Shown here one piece after another: positions 33,956 to 41,692 of a stretch of 64,000 nt of DNA. This DNA is from an uncultured Desulfobacter sp. (lineage in GTDB: Bacteria; Desulfobacterota; Desulfobacteria; Desulfobacterales; Desulfobacteraceae), in assembly GCF_963666675.1 (NCBI RefSeq), contig NZ_OY762929.1, forward strand, positions 5,614,001 through 5,678,000, given 5' to 3'. The notes beneath the pieces were generated by a model. It had not been told where the DNA came from and made no database searches. It saw nothing but the letters and a program-made list of their open reading frames with translations. Position numbers and translations under genes: made by a program. Position 1 is the stretch's first letter; each line of letters begins with the position of its first letter.

Positions 33956-35053
33956 ATGACGGCCCAAGTATCTTTTGCCCAAAAATTTGCAGACCAAGTG
34001 CTTGACACCATCCAGGAGCACGGCATGCTTGCGCCCGGGGAGCGAGTGCTGATAGGCGTTTCCGGCGGCCCAGACTCCATAGCACTGGCACAGGTTTTAA
34101 CCCATTTAAAAAAAGAACTGGGTATCCGCATTGGCCTGGCACATCTGAACCATATGCTCCGGGGCAGTGACGCCCTGGCCGATGAAGCCTTTGTCCGTGA
34201 ATTTGCCGGGAAACACAGCCTTGATCTTGTCGTTGAAAAAAAAAATATAGCCGAACTTGCGAAAAAACAGCGGCTCTGCGTCGAAGAGGCCGGCAGAAAT
34301 GCCCGATATGATTTTTTTACCCGGCTGGCCTCGGAGAAAGGCTTTCACCGTGTTGCGTTAGGTCATCACCGGGATGACAATGTCGAGCAGGTTTTGATGA
34401 ATCTTGTCCGGGGAACAGGTCCCCGGGGCCTTCGGGGAATTCCGCCGGTCAGGCAGGAAATATTTATACGCCCGCTGATCCGGATCTCCAGAGCCGACAT
34501 CCTGGCATTTCTTGATGCAATTAATCAGACCTACAGGGTTGATGGGTCCAATGAGGACACGTCCTACCTTCGCAACCGAATCCGGCATTGCCTGATTCCG
34601 TTTCTTGAAACACAGTTCAATCCGGACATTAGAACCGGGATTGCCCGAATGTCAGGCATCATCGAACAGGAAGACAACTTTTTGGACCGGATGGCCCAAA
34701 TCGCCCTGGACAACGCAACAACCGGAAGAGAAAAAGAGCAGATTGAGTTATCCATACCCGAAATCAACAGGCTTGACCGGGCCTTGGGCGCCCGGGTCAT
34801 CCGGGCGGCACTGTTGTCGGTGAAACAGGATTTAAGACGAATTTCCAACACCCATATCCGGGATGTCCTTAATTTTTCAAACAAACAAGGAGAATCGGGA
34901 AAGAGCCTGGATCTTCCCGGCCGGATCCGGGTATACAGACAAAGAAATATTCTGCGTATTAAAAAGGAGGAGACATCATTGCGAACCCTTGGTAAACACC
35001 TTAAAACCCGCAGGTATCAAAACGTTACCCCCCACGAAAACCCCGGGAGATAA
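33956..35053 (+). CDS. tilS: tRNA(Ile)-lysidine synthetase
   Basis: Modifies C34 of the AUA-reading tRNA(Ile) with lysine, using ATP; essential. 365 residues. PP-loop SGGPDSIALAQ near residue 36; the downstream signature RGSDALADEAFVREFA and HHRDDNVEQVLMNLVRGTGP RGLRG (split here by a space) is typical. The usual C-terminal lysine-binding domain of longer TilS proteins is mostly absent, making this a short form. The start at 33956 is preferred since it leaves about 35 residues before the PP-loop, but no ribosome binding site is visible; repeat F lies directly upstream. Confidence 0.93.
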   Translation: MTAQVSFAQKFADQVLDTIQEHGMLAPGERVLIGVSGGPDSIALAQVLTHLKKELGIRIGLAHLNHMLRGSDALADEAFVREFAGKHSLDLVVEKKNIAELAKKQRLCVEEAGRNARYDFFTRLASEKGFHRVALGHHRDDNVEQVLMNLVRGTGPRGLRGIPPVRQEIFIRPLIRISRADILAFLDAINQTYRVDGSNEDTSYLRNRIRHCLIPFLETQFNPDIRTGIARMSGIIEQEDNFLDRMAQIALDNATTGREKEQIELSIPEINRLDRALGARVIRAALLSVKQDLRRISNTHIRDVLNFSNKQGESGKSLDLPGRIRVYRQRNILRIKKEETSLRTLGKHLKTRRYQNVTPHENPGR

Positions 35054-35110
35054 ACCTTGTATAAAATAATTTTATGTTTATATATATTCATTGATGTTTT
35101 TAGCCGGAAA

Positions 35111-35207
35111 ACGGCCATGGGCTGAATCGGTCCATGAACGAACCGACAGGCTCAGTCCGCAACGATAGTTGAAAGATCTGTGTTGCCAGCGCAGAACTTT
35201 ACTTATA
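35111..35207 (+). repeat. 97-nt two-hairpin repeat, copy G
   Basis: First of a second head-to-tail pair (period exactly 97). Stem 1 lower GGGCTGA/TCAGTCC (G-T wobble), upper TCGGT/ACCGA, loop CCATGAACGA: both arms differ from copy E yet still pair. Linker CCGCAACGATAGTT; second hairpin AAAGATCTGTGT / GCGCAGAACTTT; ends ACTTATA. Confidence 0.9.
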
Positions 35208-35304
35208 ACGGCCATGGGCCGAGCCAGGTCTATCATGACCCAGGCTTCGACCCACAACGAAGAATGAAAGAATTCAATAAGTTATCGAAATCTTTCATAT
35301 AAAA
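35208..35304 (+). repeat. 97-nt two-hairpin repeat, copy H
   Basis: Abuts copy G. ACGGCCATGGGCC start, CCAGG-TCTATCATGA-CCAGG-like loop region with GGGCCGAG/CTTCGACCC closing, linker ACAACGAAGAA, second hairpin ATGAAAGAATT / AAATCTTTCAT, tail ATAAAAAG. It ends about 20 bases before the TTG start of ftsH, directly in front of its GAGAGGAAA. Confidence 0.9.
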
Positions 35305-35325
35305 AGATATAAGAGAGGAAATACA

Positions 35326-37302
35326 TTGAATCAATTCTATAAGAATATTGCCCTTTGGCTGGTAATTGCCCTGATGATGCTCATGCTTTACAACATATTC
35401 AACCAGCAGCAGGGCGGTCAGTCCGACATCGGCTATTCAGAATTTATCTCCCTTGTGGAAGACGGCCGTATTCAAAATGTAGTTATCCAGGGACGGGATC
35501 TGATCATTACCGATACCAGCGGTGCCAGGTTTAACAGCTATGCCCCGAATGATGCCCAGCTCATTGATATCCTGCGCAAAAACGGGGTCGCCATCAAGGC
35601 CAAACCACCGGCGGAATCGTCCTGGTTCATGTCCATTGTCGTCTCCTGGCTGCCCATGATTGTGCTCATCGGGGTGTGGATCTTTTTCATGCGCCAGATG
35701 CAGGGCGGCGGCGGCGGGGGGAAAGCCCTCTCTTTCGGCAAAAGCCGGGCCAGGCTCATGGATGACAAGGGGGAAAAGGTCACCTTTGCCAATGTCGAAG
35801 GCATTGATGAGGCTAAAGAGGAGTTGACCGAAGTCGTGGACTTTTTGAAAAACCCCAATAAATATACCAGACTGGGTGGCCGTATCCCCAAAGGCGTGCT
35901 TCTGGTGGGCAATCCCGGTACCGGCAAGACCCTGCTTTCCCGGGCCGTGGCCGGCGAGGCCGGGGTTCCGTTTTTCACCATTTCCGGATCCGATTTTGTT
36001 GAAATGTTTGTGGGTGTGGGCGCATCCCGGGTCAGGGATCTGTTTGCCCAGGGCAAAAAAAATGCCCCGTGTATCATCTTCATTGACGAAATTGACGCGG
36101 TGGGCCGCCAGAGAGGGGCTGGCCTTGGCGGCGGGCACGATGAACGTGAACAGACCTTGAACCAGCTCCTGGTGGAGATGGACGGGTTTGAATCCAATGA
36201 AGGGGTTATTCTCATGGCCGCCACCAACCGGGCCGATGTTCTGGACCCTGCACTGCTGCGTCCGGGCCGTTTTGACCGGCAGGTGGTGGTGGATATGCCC
36301 GACATCAAGGGCCGTGAAGGCATTTTGCGGGTGCACATGAAAAAAAGCCCCCTGGCCAATGATGTTGATCCGGTTATCCTGGCCAAAGGCACCCCCGGTT
36401 TTTCGGGCGCAGACCTTGAAAACCTGTGCAACGAGGCAGCCCTTCTGGCAGCCAAGCGAAACCGTGAAAAATTGACCATGCGCGATTTTGAAGATGCCAA
36501 GGACAAGGTGTACATGGGGCTTGAAAGAAAATCCAAGGTTATCAAAGAAGATGAAAAAAAGACCACGGCATACCACGAAGGCGGCCATGCCCTGGTGGCC
36601 CGGTTCCTGCCCAATACCGATTCCGTAAATAAAATCACCATTATTCCCAGGGGAAGGGCTGCCGGTGTGACCTGGTTTCTGCCCGAAGAAGGGGATTTCA
36701 AATACAAAGACCAGCTGGAAAGCGAACTGGCCATTGCCTTTGGCGGTCGTGTGGCCGAAGAGATCATATTCAAACGGATCTCCACCGGCGCGTCCAATGA
36801 CATCAAGCAGGCCACCAAGCTTGCCAACCGCATGATCCGAAGTTTCGGCATGAGTGATAACCTGGCTCCGGTCTCCTATGAAGAGCATGATGACAATATC
36901 TTCATCGGCCGGGAAATGACCCAGGCCAAAGGCTATTCCGAAGCAACGGCCCAGAAAATAGATGCCGAGGTGGCCGCAGTGATTAACCGTGCATACGCCA
37001 CAGCCAAAATCATTCTAGAGGAGAATATCGACATTCTCCATGCCCTGACGGACCTGCTGTTAGAAGAAGAAACGGTTATGGGGCCTGAACTTGATGACTT
37101 GATTGCAAGCCTGCGACCGGAGTTTGATTTCTTTGGACGACGTAACATTCGGACAGCCCCGGAGCCCCCCAAAGCGGAAGAAGCCCCGGTGAATGACGCC
37201 CCCAAAGATGGGCTGGATGAAGATAATGACAACGAGACGGAGCCCAAAGACCCTGATCCTGACACGGCGGATGAGGTTAAGGACAACCAAGAAGATAAAT
37301 AG
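35326..37302 (+). CDS. ftsH: ATP-dependent zinc metalloprotease FtsH
   Basis: Membrane-anchored AAA+ protease for quality control. 658 residues. TTG start at 35326 (GAGAGGAAA ahead); no ATG would keep the first membrane anchor NIALWLVIALMMLMLY. Two TM segments (about 6-23 and 100-121) flank a periplasmic domain. AAA+ domain with Walker A GNPGTGKT, Walker B IIFIDEIDAVG and the second region of homology TNRADVLDPALLRPGRFDRQ. Zinc site HEGGH near residue 417. The C-terminal 60 residues are a low-complexity acidic tail (rich in D, E, P), longer than in E. coli. The tandem repeats G and H form its leader. Confidence 0.97.
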   Translation: MNQFYKNIALWLVIALMMLMLYNIFNQQQGGQSDIGYSEFISLVEDGRIQNVVIQGRDLIITDTSGARFNSYAPNDAQLIDILRKNGVAIKAKPPAESSWFMSIVVSWLPMIVLIGVWIFFMRQMQGGGGGGKALSFGKSRARLMDDKGEKVTFANVEGIDEAKEELTEVVDFLKNPNKYTRLGGRIPKGVLLVGNPGTGKTLLSRAVAGEAGVPFFTISGSDFVEMFVGVGASRVRDLFAQGKKNAPCIIFIDEIDAVGRQRGAGLGGGHDEREQTLNQLLVEMDGFESNEGVILMAATNRADVLDPALLRPGRFDRQVVVDMPDIKGREGILRVHMKKSPLANDVDPVILAKGTPGFSGADLENLCNEAALLAAKRNREKLTMRDFEDAKDKVYMGLERKSKVIKEDEKKTTAYHEGGHALVARFLPNTDSVNKITIIPRGRAAGVTWFLPEEGDFKYKDQLESELAIAFGGRVAEEIIFKRISTGASNDIKQATKLANRMIRSFGMSDNLAPVSYEEHDDNIFIGREMTQAKGYSEATAQKIDAEVAAVINRAYATAKIILEENIDILHALTDLLLEEETVMGPELDDLIASLRPEFDFFGRRNIRTAPEPPKAEEAPVNDAPKDGLDEDNDNETEPKDPDPDTADEVKDNQEDK

Positions 37303-37325
37303 CATCGAAGCTAAAACTTAAGTAG

Positions 37326-37380
37326 TTTAAACGCAAAGTTGCCCGGCTACAAGTGACAGAGCGGTGACTTTGCGTTTAAA
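37326..37380. repeat. 14-bp perfect inverted repeat between ftsH and folP
   Basis: TTTAAACGCAAAGT (37326-37339) and ACTTTGCGTTTAAA (37367-37380), 27-nt loop that also has a CCG/CGG pair. It ends 20 bases before folP. It lacks the GC-stem plus T-run form of an intrinsic terminator; a 5'-leader hairpin or protein site is possible. Confidence 0.7.
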
Positions 37381-37400
37381 TATGATCCGGGGAAATTGTA

Positions 37401-38273
37401 TTGAGCGCTACAACCTATACACTTGAATTTGGCCGCTTCAAATTGGATCTGGGGCCAAGGGCATGTATCATGGGAATCTTAAACACCACGCCGGACTCCT
37501 TTTCAGACGGGGGAAAATACACCAGTCTGGATAAAGCCCTGACCCGGGCACGGGAGATGGTGGCGGCGGGTGCGCACATCCTGGACATCGGCGGAGAATC
37601 CTCCAGGCCCTTTGCCGAACCGGTAGGTGAGCAGGAGGAACTTGACCGGACCATTCCTGTGATTGAGGCCATTGCCGACCGGATCGACATTCCCGTATCC
37701 ATTGATACGGTCAAAGCCAGGGTGGCCAAAGAAGCCCTTGCCGCAGGTGCAGCCATCATCAATGACATCTCTGCCTTTGAGAAAGACCCGGCCATGGTGG
37801 ACTTGGCTATAGAGACAGGTGCCCCTGCCGTTCTGATGCACATGAAAGGCACACCGGAAACCATGCAGGTAAACCCAAGCTATGAGGATCTCATGGGCGA
37901 AATTATCAACTATCTGCAGGACCGAATTGATTTTGTCGTTGAAAAGGGCATGAATCCCCAAAATATTATCCTGGATCCGGGCATAGGGTTCGGCAAAACC
38001 GTTGCCCACAACCTTGTGCTGATCAAGGAACTTCACCAGCTCACCGCGTTAGGATATCCCGTGCTCATGGGCCCGTCCAGAAAATCTTTTATCCAGAATG
38101 TACTGGGCAATGTTTCGGGCCAAAAGGCCGGGCCCAGGGATGCCGGAACGGAATATGGGACCCTGGCGGCCTGCGCAGCGTCCTTGATGAACGGCGCACA
38201 CATTATCCGGGTCCATGATGTTGAAGCCGTGTGCGCATTCTCACACATCATCGACGCCATCAGGAATGTGTAA
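37401..38273 (+). CDS. folP: Dihydropteroate synthase
   Basis: Condenses 6-hydroxymethyl-dihydropterin diphosphate with p-aminobenzoate in folate synthesis. 290 residues; TTG start at 37401 (GGGGAAATTGTA ahead). Signatures: IMGILNTTPDSFSDGGKY (DHPS signature 1), DIGGESSRPFA (signature 2), and GPSRKSFI with the Lys that binds the pterin. Gene order ftsH-folP is common. The YbbR-like gene overlaps the folP stop. Confidence 0.95.
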   Translation: MSATTYTLEFGRFKLDLGPRACIMGILNTTPDSFSDGGKYTSLDKALTRAREMVAAGAHILDIGGESSRPFAEPVGEQEELDRTIPVIEAIADRIDIPVSIDTVKARVAKEALAAGAAIINDISAFEKDPAMVDLAIETGAPAVLMHMKGTPETMQVNPSYEDLMGEIINYLQDRIDFVVEKGMNPQNIILDPGIGFGKTVAHNLVLIKELHQLTALGYPVLMGPSRKSFIQNVLGNVSGQKAGPRDAGTEYGTLAACAASLMNGAHIIRVHDVEAVCAFSHIIDAIRNV

Positions 38274-39228
38274 GCACCGACGGATATCTTCCCTTTTACG
38301 CATGGCCCTCCCCATGGCCATGGCGGCTGCCGCCTTCACCATCATCATTTTCACTGCCTGCACCCAGGAACCCCGGGAAACAAACCTGCTTCTGCCCGTG
38401 GATTATGCCAATGTCCCAGATGATATGATTTTGACCAATTTCCACACGGACAAAATTGAAGTCAGGATCAAATGCAGGCCCAGGCACATTGAAAACCTGT
38501 CCCAAAAAAACCTGGTCTATCCCGCGGACATCTATACAGACCTGGCCTTTGACCCGGCAGGGGGAACGGATGCCATAGAACCGGGCCGCTATCTGCTGCC
38601 TGTGGATAAAACCCGGATTCCATTGGGACGGTTTGCATCCATTGTCAACATCACACCATCCTACCTAAACATCCGCCTGGAAAAAAAGGTAACCCGGGTC
38701 TTCAAGGTGACGGTGCCGGCCATCGGGAAACCGGCCAAGGGATATATGGCGCTGTCCCCCGTGTGTGAACCTGCCACCGTGGCGCTGACCGGCGCACAAT
38801 CGCTGATCAACCGGATTGAACATCTCTCCACCAAGCCCGTGGACCTGACCAATGCCGATGAAAATTTTAAAAAGGAGGTCCCCCTGGACCTTGGGCAGTC
38901 AGAACACTTCACGGCAGCCCGGTCTTTATTTGTGGTGTCCGTGCGGATTCAGCCGCTCACCGGGACCCGGACCATTGAACGGATTCCCATCGAGATTCAA
39001 AACCGCCCCGGTGAAAAAGTCATCATTGAACCGTCAACCATCGCCGTTGAACTTAAAGGCCCCCAGAAAAAGTTGAACAACACGACCCTGATAAGCAAAA
39101 TTTATGCGTTCATGGATCTTGATGGGCTTACACCCGGCGTTTATGCCCGGCACGCCTATATTGATATCCCCGTGGAGCTGGTCATGACCAATGCATCCCC
39201 CCGGGTATTTACCGTTAAAATTGAATAG
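38266..39228 (+). CDS. YbbR-like (CdaR-type) domain protein
   Basis: 320 residues from ATG 38266, which overlaps the folP stop codon (ATGTGTAA). The N-terminus is a hydrophobic export signal (LRMALPMAMAAAAFTIIIFT), possibly a lipoprotein site (FTAC). It has repeated YbbR modules, for example EVRIKCRPRHIENLS and VKVTVPAIGKPAKGY-like strands, and a last repeat IEIQNRPGEKVIIEPSTIAV. YbbR/CdaR proteins regulate the diadenylate cyclase CdaA. In many bacteria cdaA sits just before this gene; here there is no cdaA between folP and this gene. So either CdaA is encoded elsewhere or this protein has another role. Confidence 0.8.
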   Translation: MCKHRRISSLLRMALPMAMAAAAFTIIIFTACTQEPRETNLLLPVDYANVPDDMILTNFHTDKIEVRIKCRPRHIENLSQKNLVYPADIYTDLAFDPAGGTDAIEPGRYLLPVDKTRIPLGRFASIVNITPSYLNIRLEKKVTRVFKVTVPAIGKPAKGYMALSPVCEPATVALTGAQSLINRIEHLSTKPVDLTNADENFKKEVPLDLGQSEHFTAARSLFVVSVRIQPLTGTRTIERIPIEIQNRPGEKVIIEPSTIAVELKGPQKKLNNTTLISKIYAFMDLDGLTPGVYARHAYIDIPVELVMTNASPRVFTVKIE

Positions 39229-39260
39229 TCCCCAACGTTGGGGAGTCCAAAGGAGAAAAC

Positions 39261-40028
39261 ATGCTGCTGGTAATTGATGTGGGCAATACAAATACGGTGA
39301 TCGGTGTCTATGAAGACGATGTGTTAAAGCAGGACTGGCGCATCAGAACCATCCGAGAGACCACGGCGGATGAATTTAATATCCTGGCCCGGGCGCTGTT
39401 TGCCGACAAACGCATTCAGCTCACCGACATTAAAAAAGTCGTTATCTCCTCGGTGGTACCGTCTTCCGTGAGGATTTTAAACGCCTTTTGCGTCCGTTAT
39501 CTGGGTATTACGCCATTGTGGATCAATGCGGCGTCCGTAAAAGGGCTGATGCCCATTCTCTATTCCAATCCCAATGAGGTGGGTGCCGACCGCATTGTCA
39601 ATGCTGTGGCCGCCTATGAAAAATATAAAAAGGCATTGATTGTCATTGATTTCGGAACCGCCACCACCTTTGACGCCATCTCGGAAAAAGGCGAATATTT
39701 AGGCGGTGCCATCTGCCCCGGCGTGATGATCTCATCCGAAGCCCTGTTCCACAGAGCCTCACGCCTGCCCCGGGTGGAAATGCTCAAAGCACCGGAAAGG
39801 GTGATCGGAGATGACACCATTGAAAGCATCAAGTCCGGAATCATTTTCGGAAATGGCGCCATGGTGGACGGTATGGTGGAGCGGATGAAACAGGAAATGC
39901 ACACCACGCCCATGATCATTGCCACGGGCGGACTTTCTCCGCTCATCGCCGAAGTGTCCAATGCCATCGAAACCGTGGATCTGGCCCTGACTCTGGACGG
40001 TCTTAGAATCATCGGCCGGACGTTGTAA
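39261..40028 (+). CDS. coaX: Type III pantothenate kinase
   Basis: First step of coenzyme A synthesis, potassium-dependent. 255 residues, the usual size. Ribonuclease H-like actin fold signatures: MLLVIDVGNTNTVIGVYEDD, the catalytic ASP loop in NEVGADRIVNAVAAYE, DFGTATTFDAISEKGEY, and GGAICPGVMISSEALFHRASRLP (quoted in parts: GGAICPGVM, RASRLP). AAAGGAGAAAAC ribosome binding site, 32 bases after the YbbR-like gene, so probably the same transcript. Confidence 0.95.
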   Translation: MLLVIDVGNTNTVIGVYEDDVLKQDWRIRTIRETTADEFNILARALFADKRIQLTDIKKVVISSVVPSSVRILNAFCVRYLGITPLWINAASVKGLMPILYSNPNEVGADRIVNAVAAYEKYKKALIVIDFGTATTFDAISEKGEYLGGAICPGVMISSEALFHRASRLPRVEMLKAPERVIGDDTIESIKSGIIFGNGAMVDGMVERMKQEMHTTPMIIATGGLSPLIAEVSNAIETVDLALTLDGLRIIGRTL

Positions 40029-40079
40029 CCTAGCCCGGTCCTATAATTTTTACGGGTAGGCTAAAATAAAAGGCTCGCA

Positions 40080-41573
40080 ATGAAAAAAGCAGTGGTCATA
40101 CTGTGGTTCAGCCTTGTTTCTTCTCTGTTTTCCGTGGCTGCAGACGGCTCCCCAGCACAGGCACAGGAAAATGCCGAGGATCAACAACCCTTGGCGCACA
40201 TTAACAGAGATCCCATTGTGTTTGCCATGCACAATATCGGGTGCGATATGTGTAACCGGGCCATGGAACTCTTTTATAAAGAAGCCTTTTCCAGACTGGG
40301 GTATACATTTGCCTACAATCTCTACCCGTTGAAACGATCTTTTGTGGAATCCAATGCCGGACGCATTGACGGAGAGTGTGCAAGAGGTCAAATGCCTCCG
40401 GCGTTGCAGAAAAAATATCCCAATCTGATACGGGTAAAGGAACCCATATGGGAAAGCCCTATCTGTGTGTATTCCATGAGTCCGGAAACCCAGGTGGATG
40501 GGTGGCAGGACTTAAAAAGACATGAAAACAGCGTTGTCGGATTCAGCAAAGACGGGGGCTATCTTGACCGAATGGCTCAACAGTATCGTGCCGACAGCCA
40601 AACGTTCTATGGCGCGCTGAATTATACCCAGGGCCTGCGGATGCTTATTTCCAAAAGAATTGATTTGTTTATAGGGGTCTCAGGCGCCATTGACAACATT
40701 CTAAAGGAAGAAGAATTCAGAGATAAAGATATCTACAATGCGGGCGCCGTGGCAACCCTGCCCCTTTACCCCTATCTTAACAAGAAATATGCCCACCTGG
40801 CAGCCCCCCTTGCAGCCGTACTCAAACAGATGAAAAAAGAACATATCATTGACAAATATGTTCTCACTGCCCAAAAGGAAGTATTCGGTCCGGCCCGTAA
40901 AATTACGATCAGTACAGGTTTTGAGCCACCTCAAAAATCGTCTCGTAATCTGAAAAACTCTTTTTCTTACAAGATATCAGACATCGTTACCCGGGCATTT
41001 GCCCTGGAAAACTACCAGGCCTCCTTTATTTTCCGATCCAGGCTCACCGCGTATAACATGGCAAAGGACGGGCTGGTTGACGGAACGATTCCGTGGCGGA
41101 AAACCAAAAACAGGAATAATTATTTTTATTTCAGCAATCCGCTCATTACCGCCGACATTGTTTTTTTTCATCTGAAATCAAAGAAATTTGACTGGGAGCA
41201 GCTTGACGACCTGGGTAAATACAGGGCGGGCATTGTCGACGGCATGCATTATGAAGACCGTTTTGATGCGGCTGTTTTTTCAGGGCGGCTTTTGTCAAAG
41301 ACCGCTGAAAATGAGGGCGACAATTTTAAAAAACTGGTTTCAGGCCGGATTGATTACACCCCGGTTATCCTAGAAAGCGGGTATGACACCATAAGAGATC
41401 TATTTCCCCCCAAAACAGCCGCCTTGTTCACCCACCACCCCAAACCGCTGATGCGGCAAAATTTTTACCTGATTGTATCAAAACAGATAAAAGACGGTGA
41501 AAAAATAATGGCTGATTTTAACCAGGGGCTGTACCACGTTGGAAAGGTGGCCGCGAGCAACCTAGGCCCATGA
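40080..41573 (+). CDS. Tandem periplasmic solute-binding domain protein (SBP_bac_3-like, two copies)
   Basis: 497 residues with an N-terminal signal peptide (AVVILWFSLVSSLFSVAADG). Two consecutive periplasmic-binding-like halves can be seen: residues about 40-265 (opening IVFAMHNIGCDMCNRAMELF and ending VLTAQKEVFG) and about 268-497 (opening KITISTGFEPP, ending with DGEKIMADFNQGLYHVGK). Each half has the lysine-arginine-binding-type motif of a transporter-like domain and the first keeps C-x2-C (GCDMCN). Neither a permease nor a kinase is adjacent, so function may be in sensing or be unrelated to transport. Two fused copies are unusual. Confidence 0.75.
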   Translation: MKKAVVILWFSLVSSLFSVAADGSPAQAQENAEDQQPLAHINRDPIVFAMHNIGCDMCNRAMELFYKEAFSRLGYTFAYNLYPLKRSFVESNAGRIDGECARGQMPPALQKKYPNLIRVKEPIWESPICVYSMSPETQVDGWQDLKRHENSVVGFSKDGGYLDRMAQQYRADSQTFYGALNYTQGLRMLISKRIDLFIGVSGAIDNILKEEEFRDKDIYNAGAVATLPLYPYLNKKYAHLAAPLAAVLKQMKKEHIIDKYVLTAQKEVFGPARKITISTGFEPPQKSSRNLKNSFSYKISDIVTRAFALENYQASFIFRSRLTAYNMAKDGLVDGTIPWRKTKNRNNYFYFSNPLITADIVFFHLKSKKFDWEQLDDLGKYRAGIVDGMHYEDRFDAAVFSGRLLSKTAENEGDNFKKLVSGRIDYTPVILESGYDTIRDLFPPKTAALFTHHPKPLMRQNFYLIVSKQIKDGEKIMADFNQGLYHVGKVAASNLGP

Positions 41574-41596
41574 TCGGTTGGGCACGATTTCTTAAA

Positions 41597-41629
41597 TTAA
41601 CCGGACCGACAAATCGCGGGCCCGGTTAA
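41597..41629. terminator. Inverted repeat between convergent genes, possible terminator
   Basis: TTAACCGG (41597-41604) pairs with CCGGTTAA (41622-41629), with an extra CC/GG inside. It sits 24 bases past the double binding-protein gene and 64 bases before the end of the convergent gene. No T run, so only a weak candidate. Confidence 0.35.
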
Positions 41630-41692
41630 CGCTATCCTGTTTCGGCCTTAAGCCCGATATCTTTTATAAACATCCAAAGCCTTAGGTGGTTA

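Noticed and set aside
35437..36888. Minus-strand open frame of 483 codons within ftsH
   Set aside because: Shadow of the strongly biased ftsH coding sequence; no start signal or family match.
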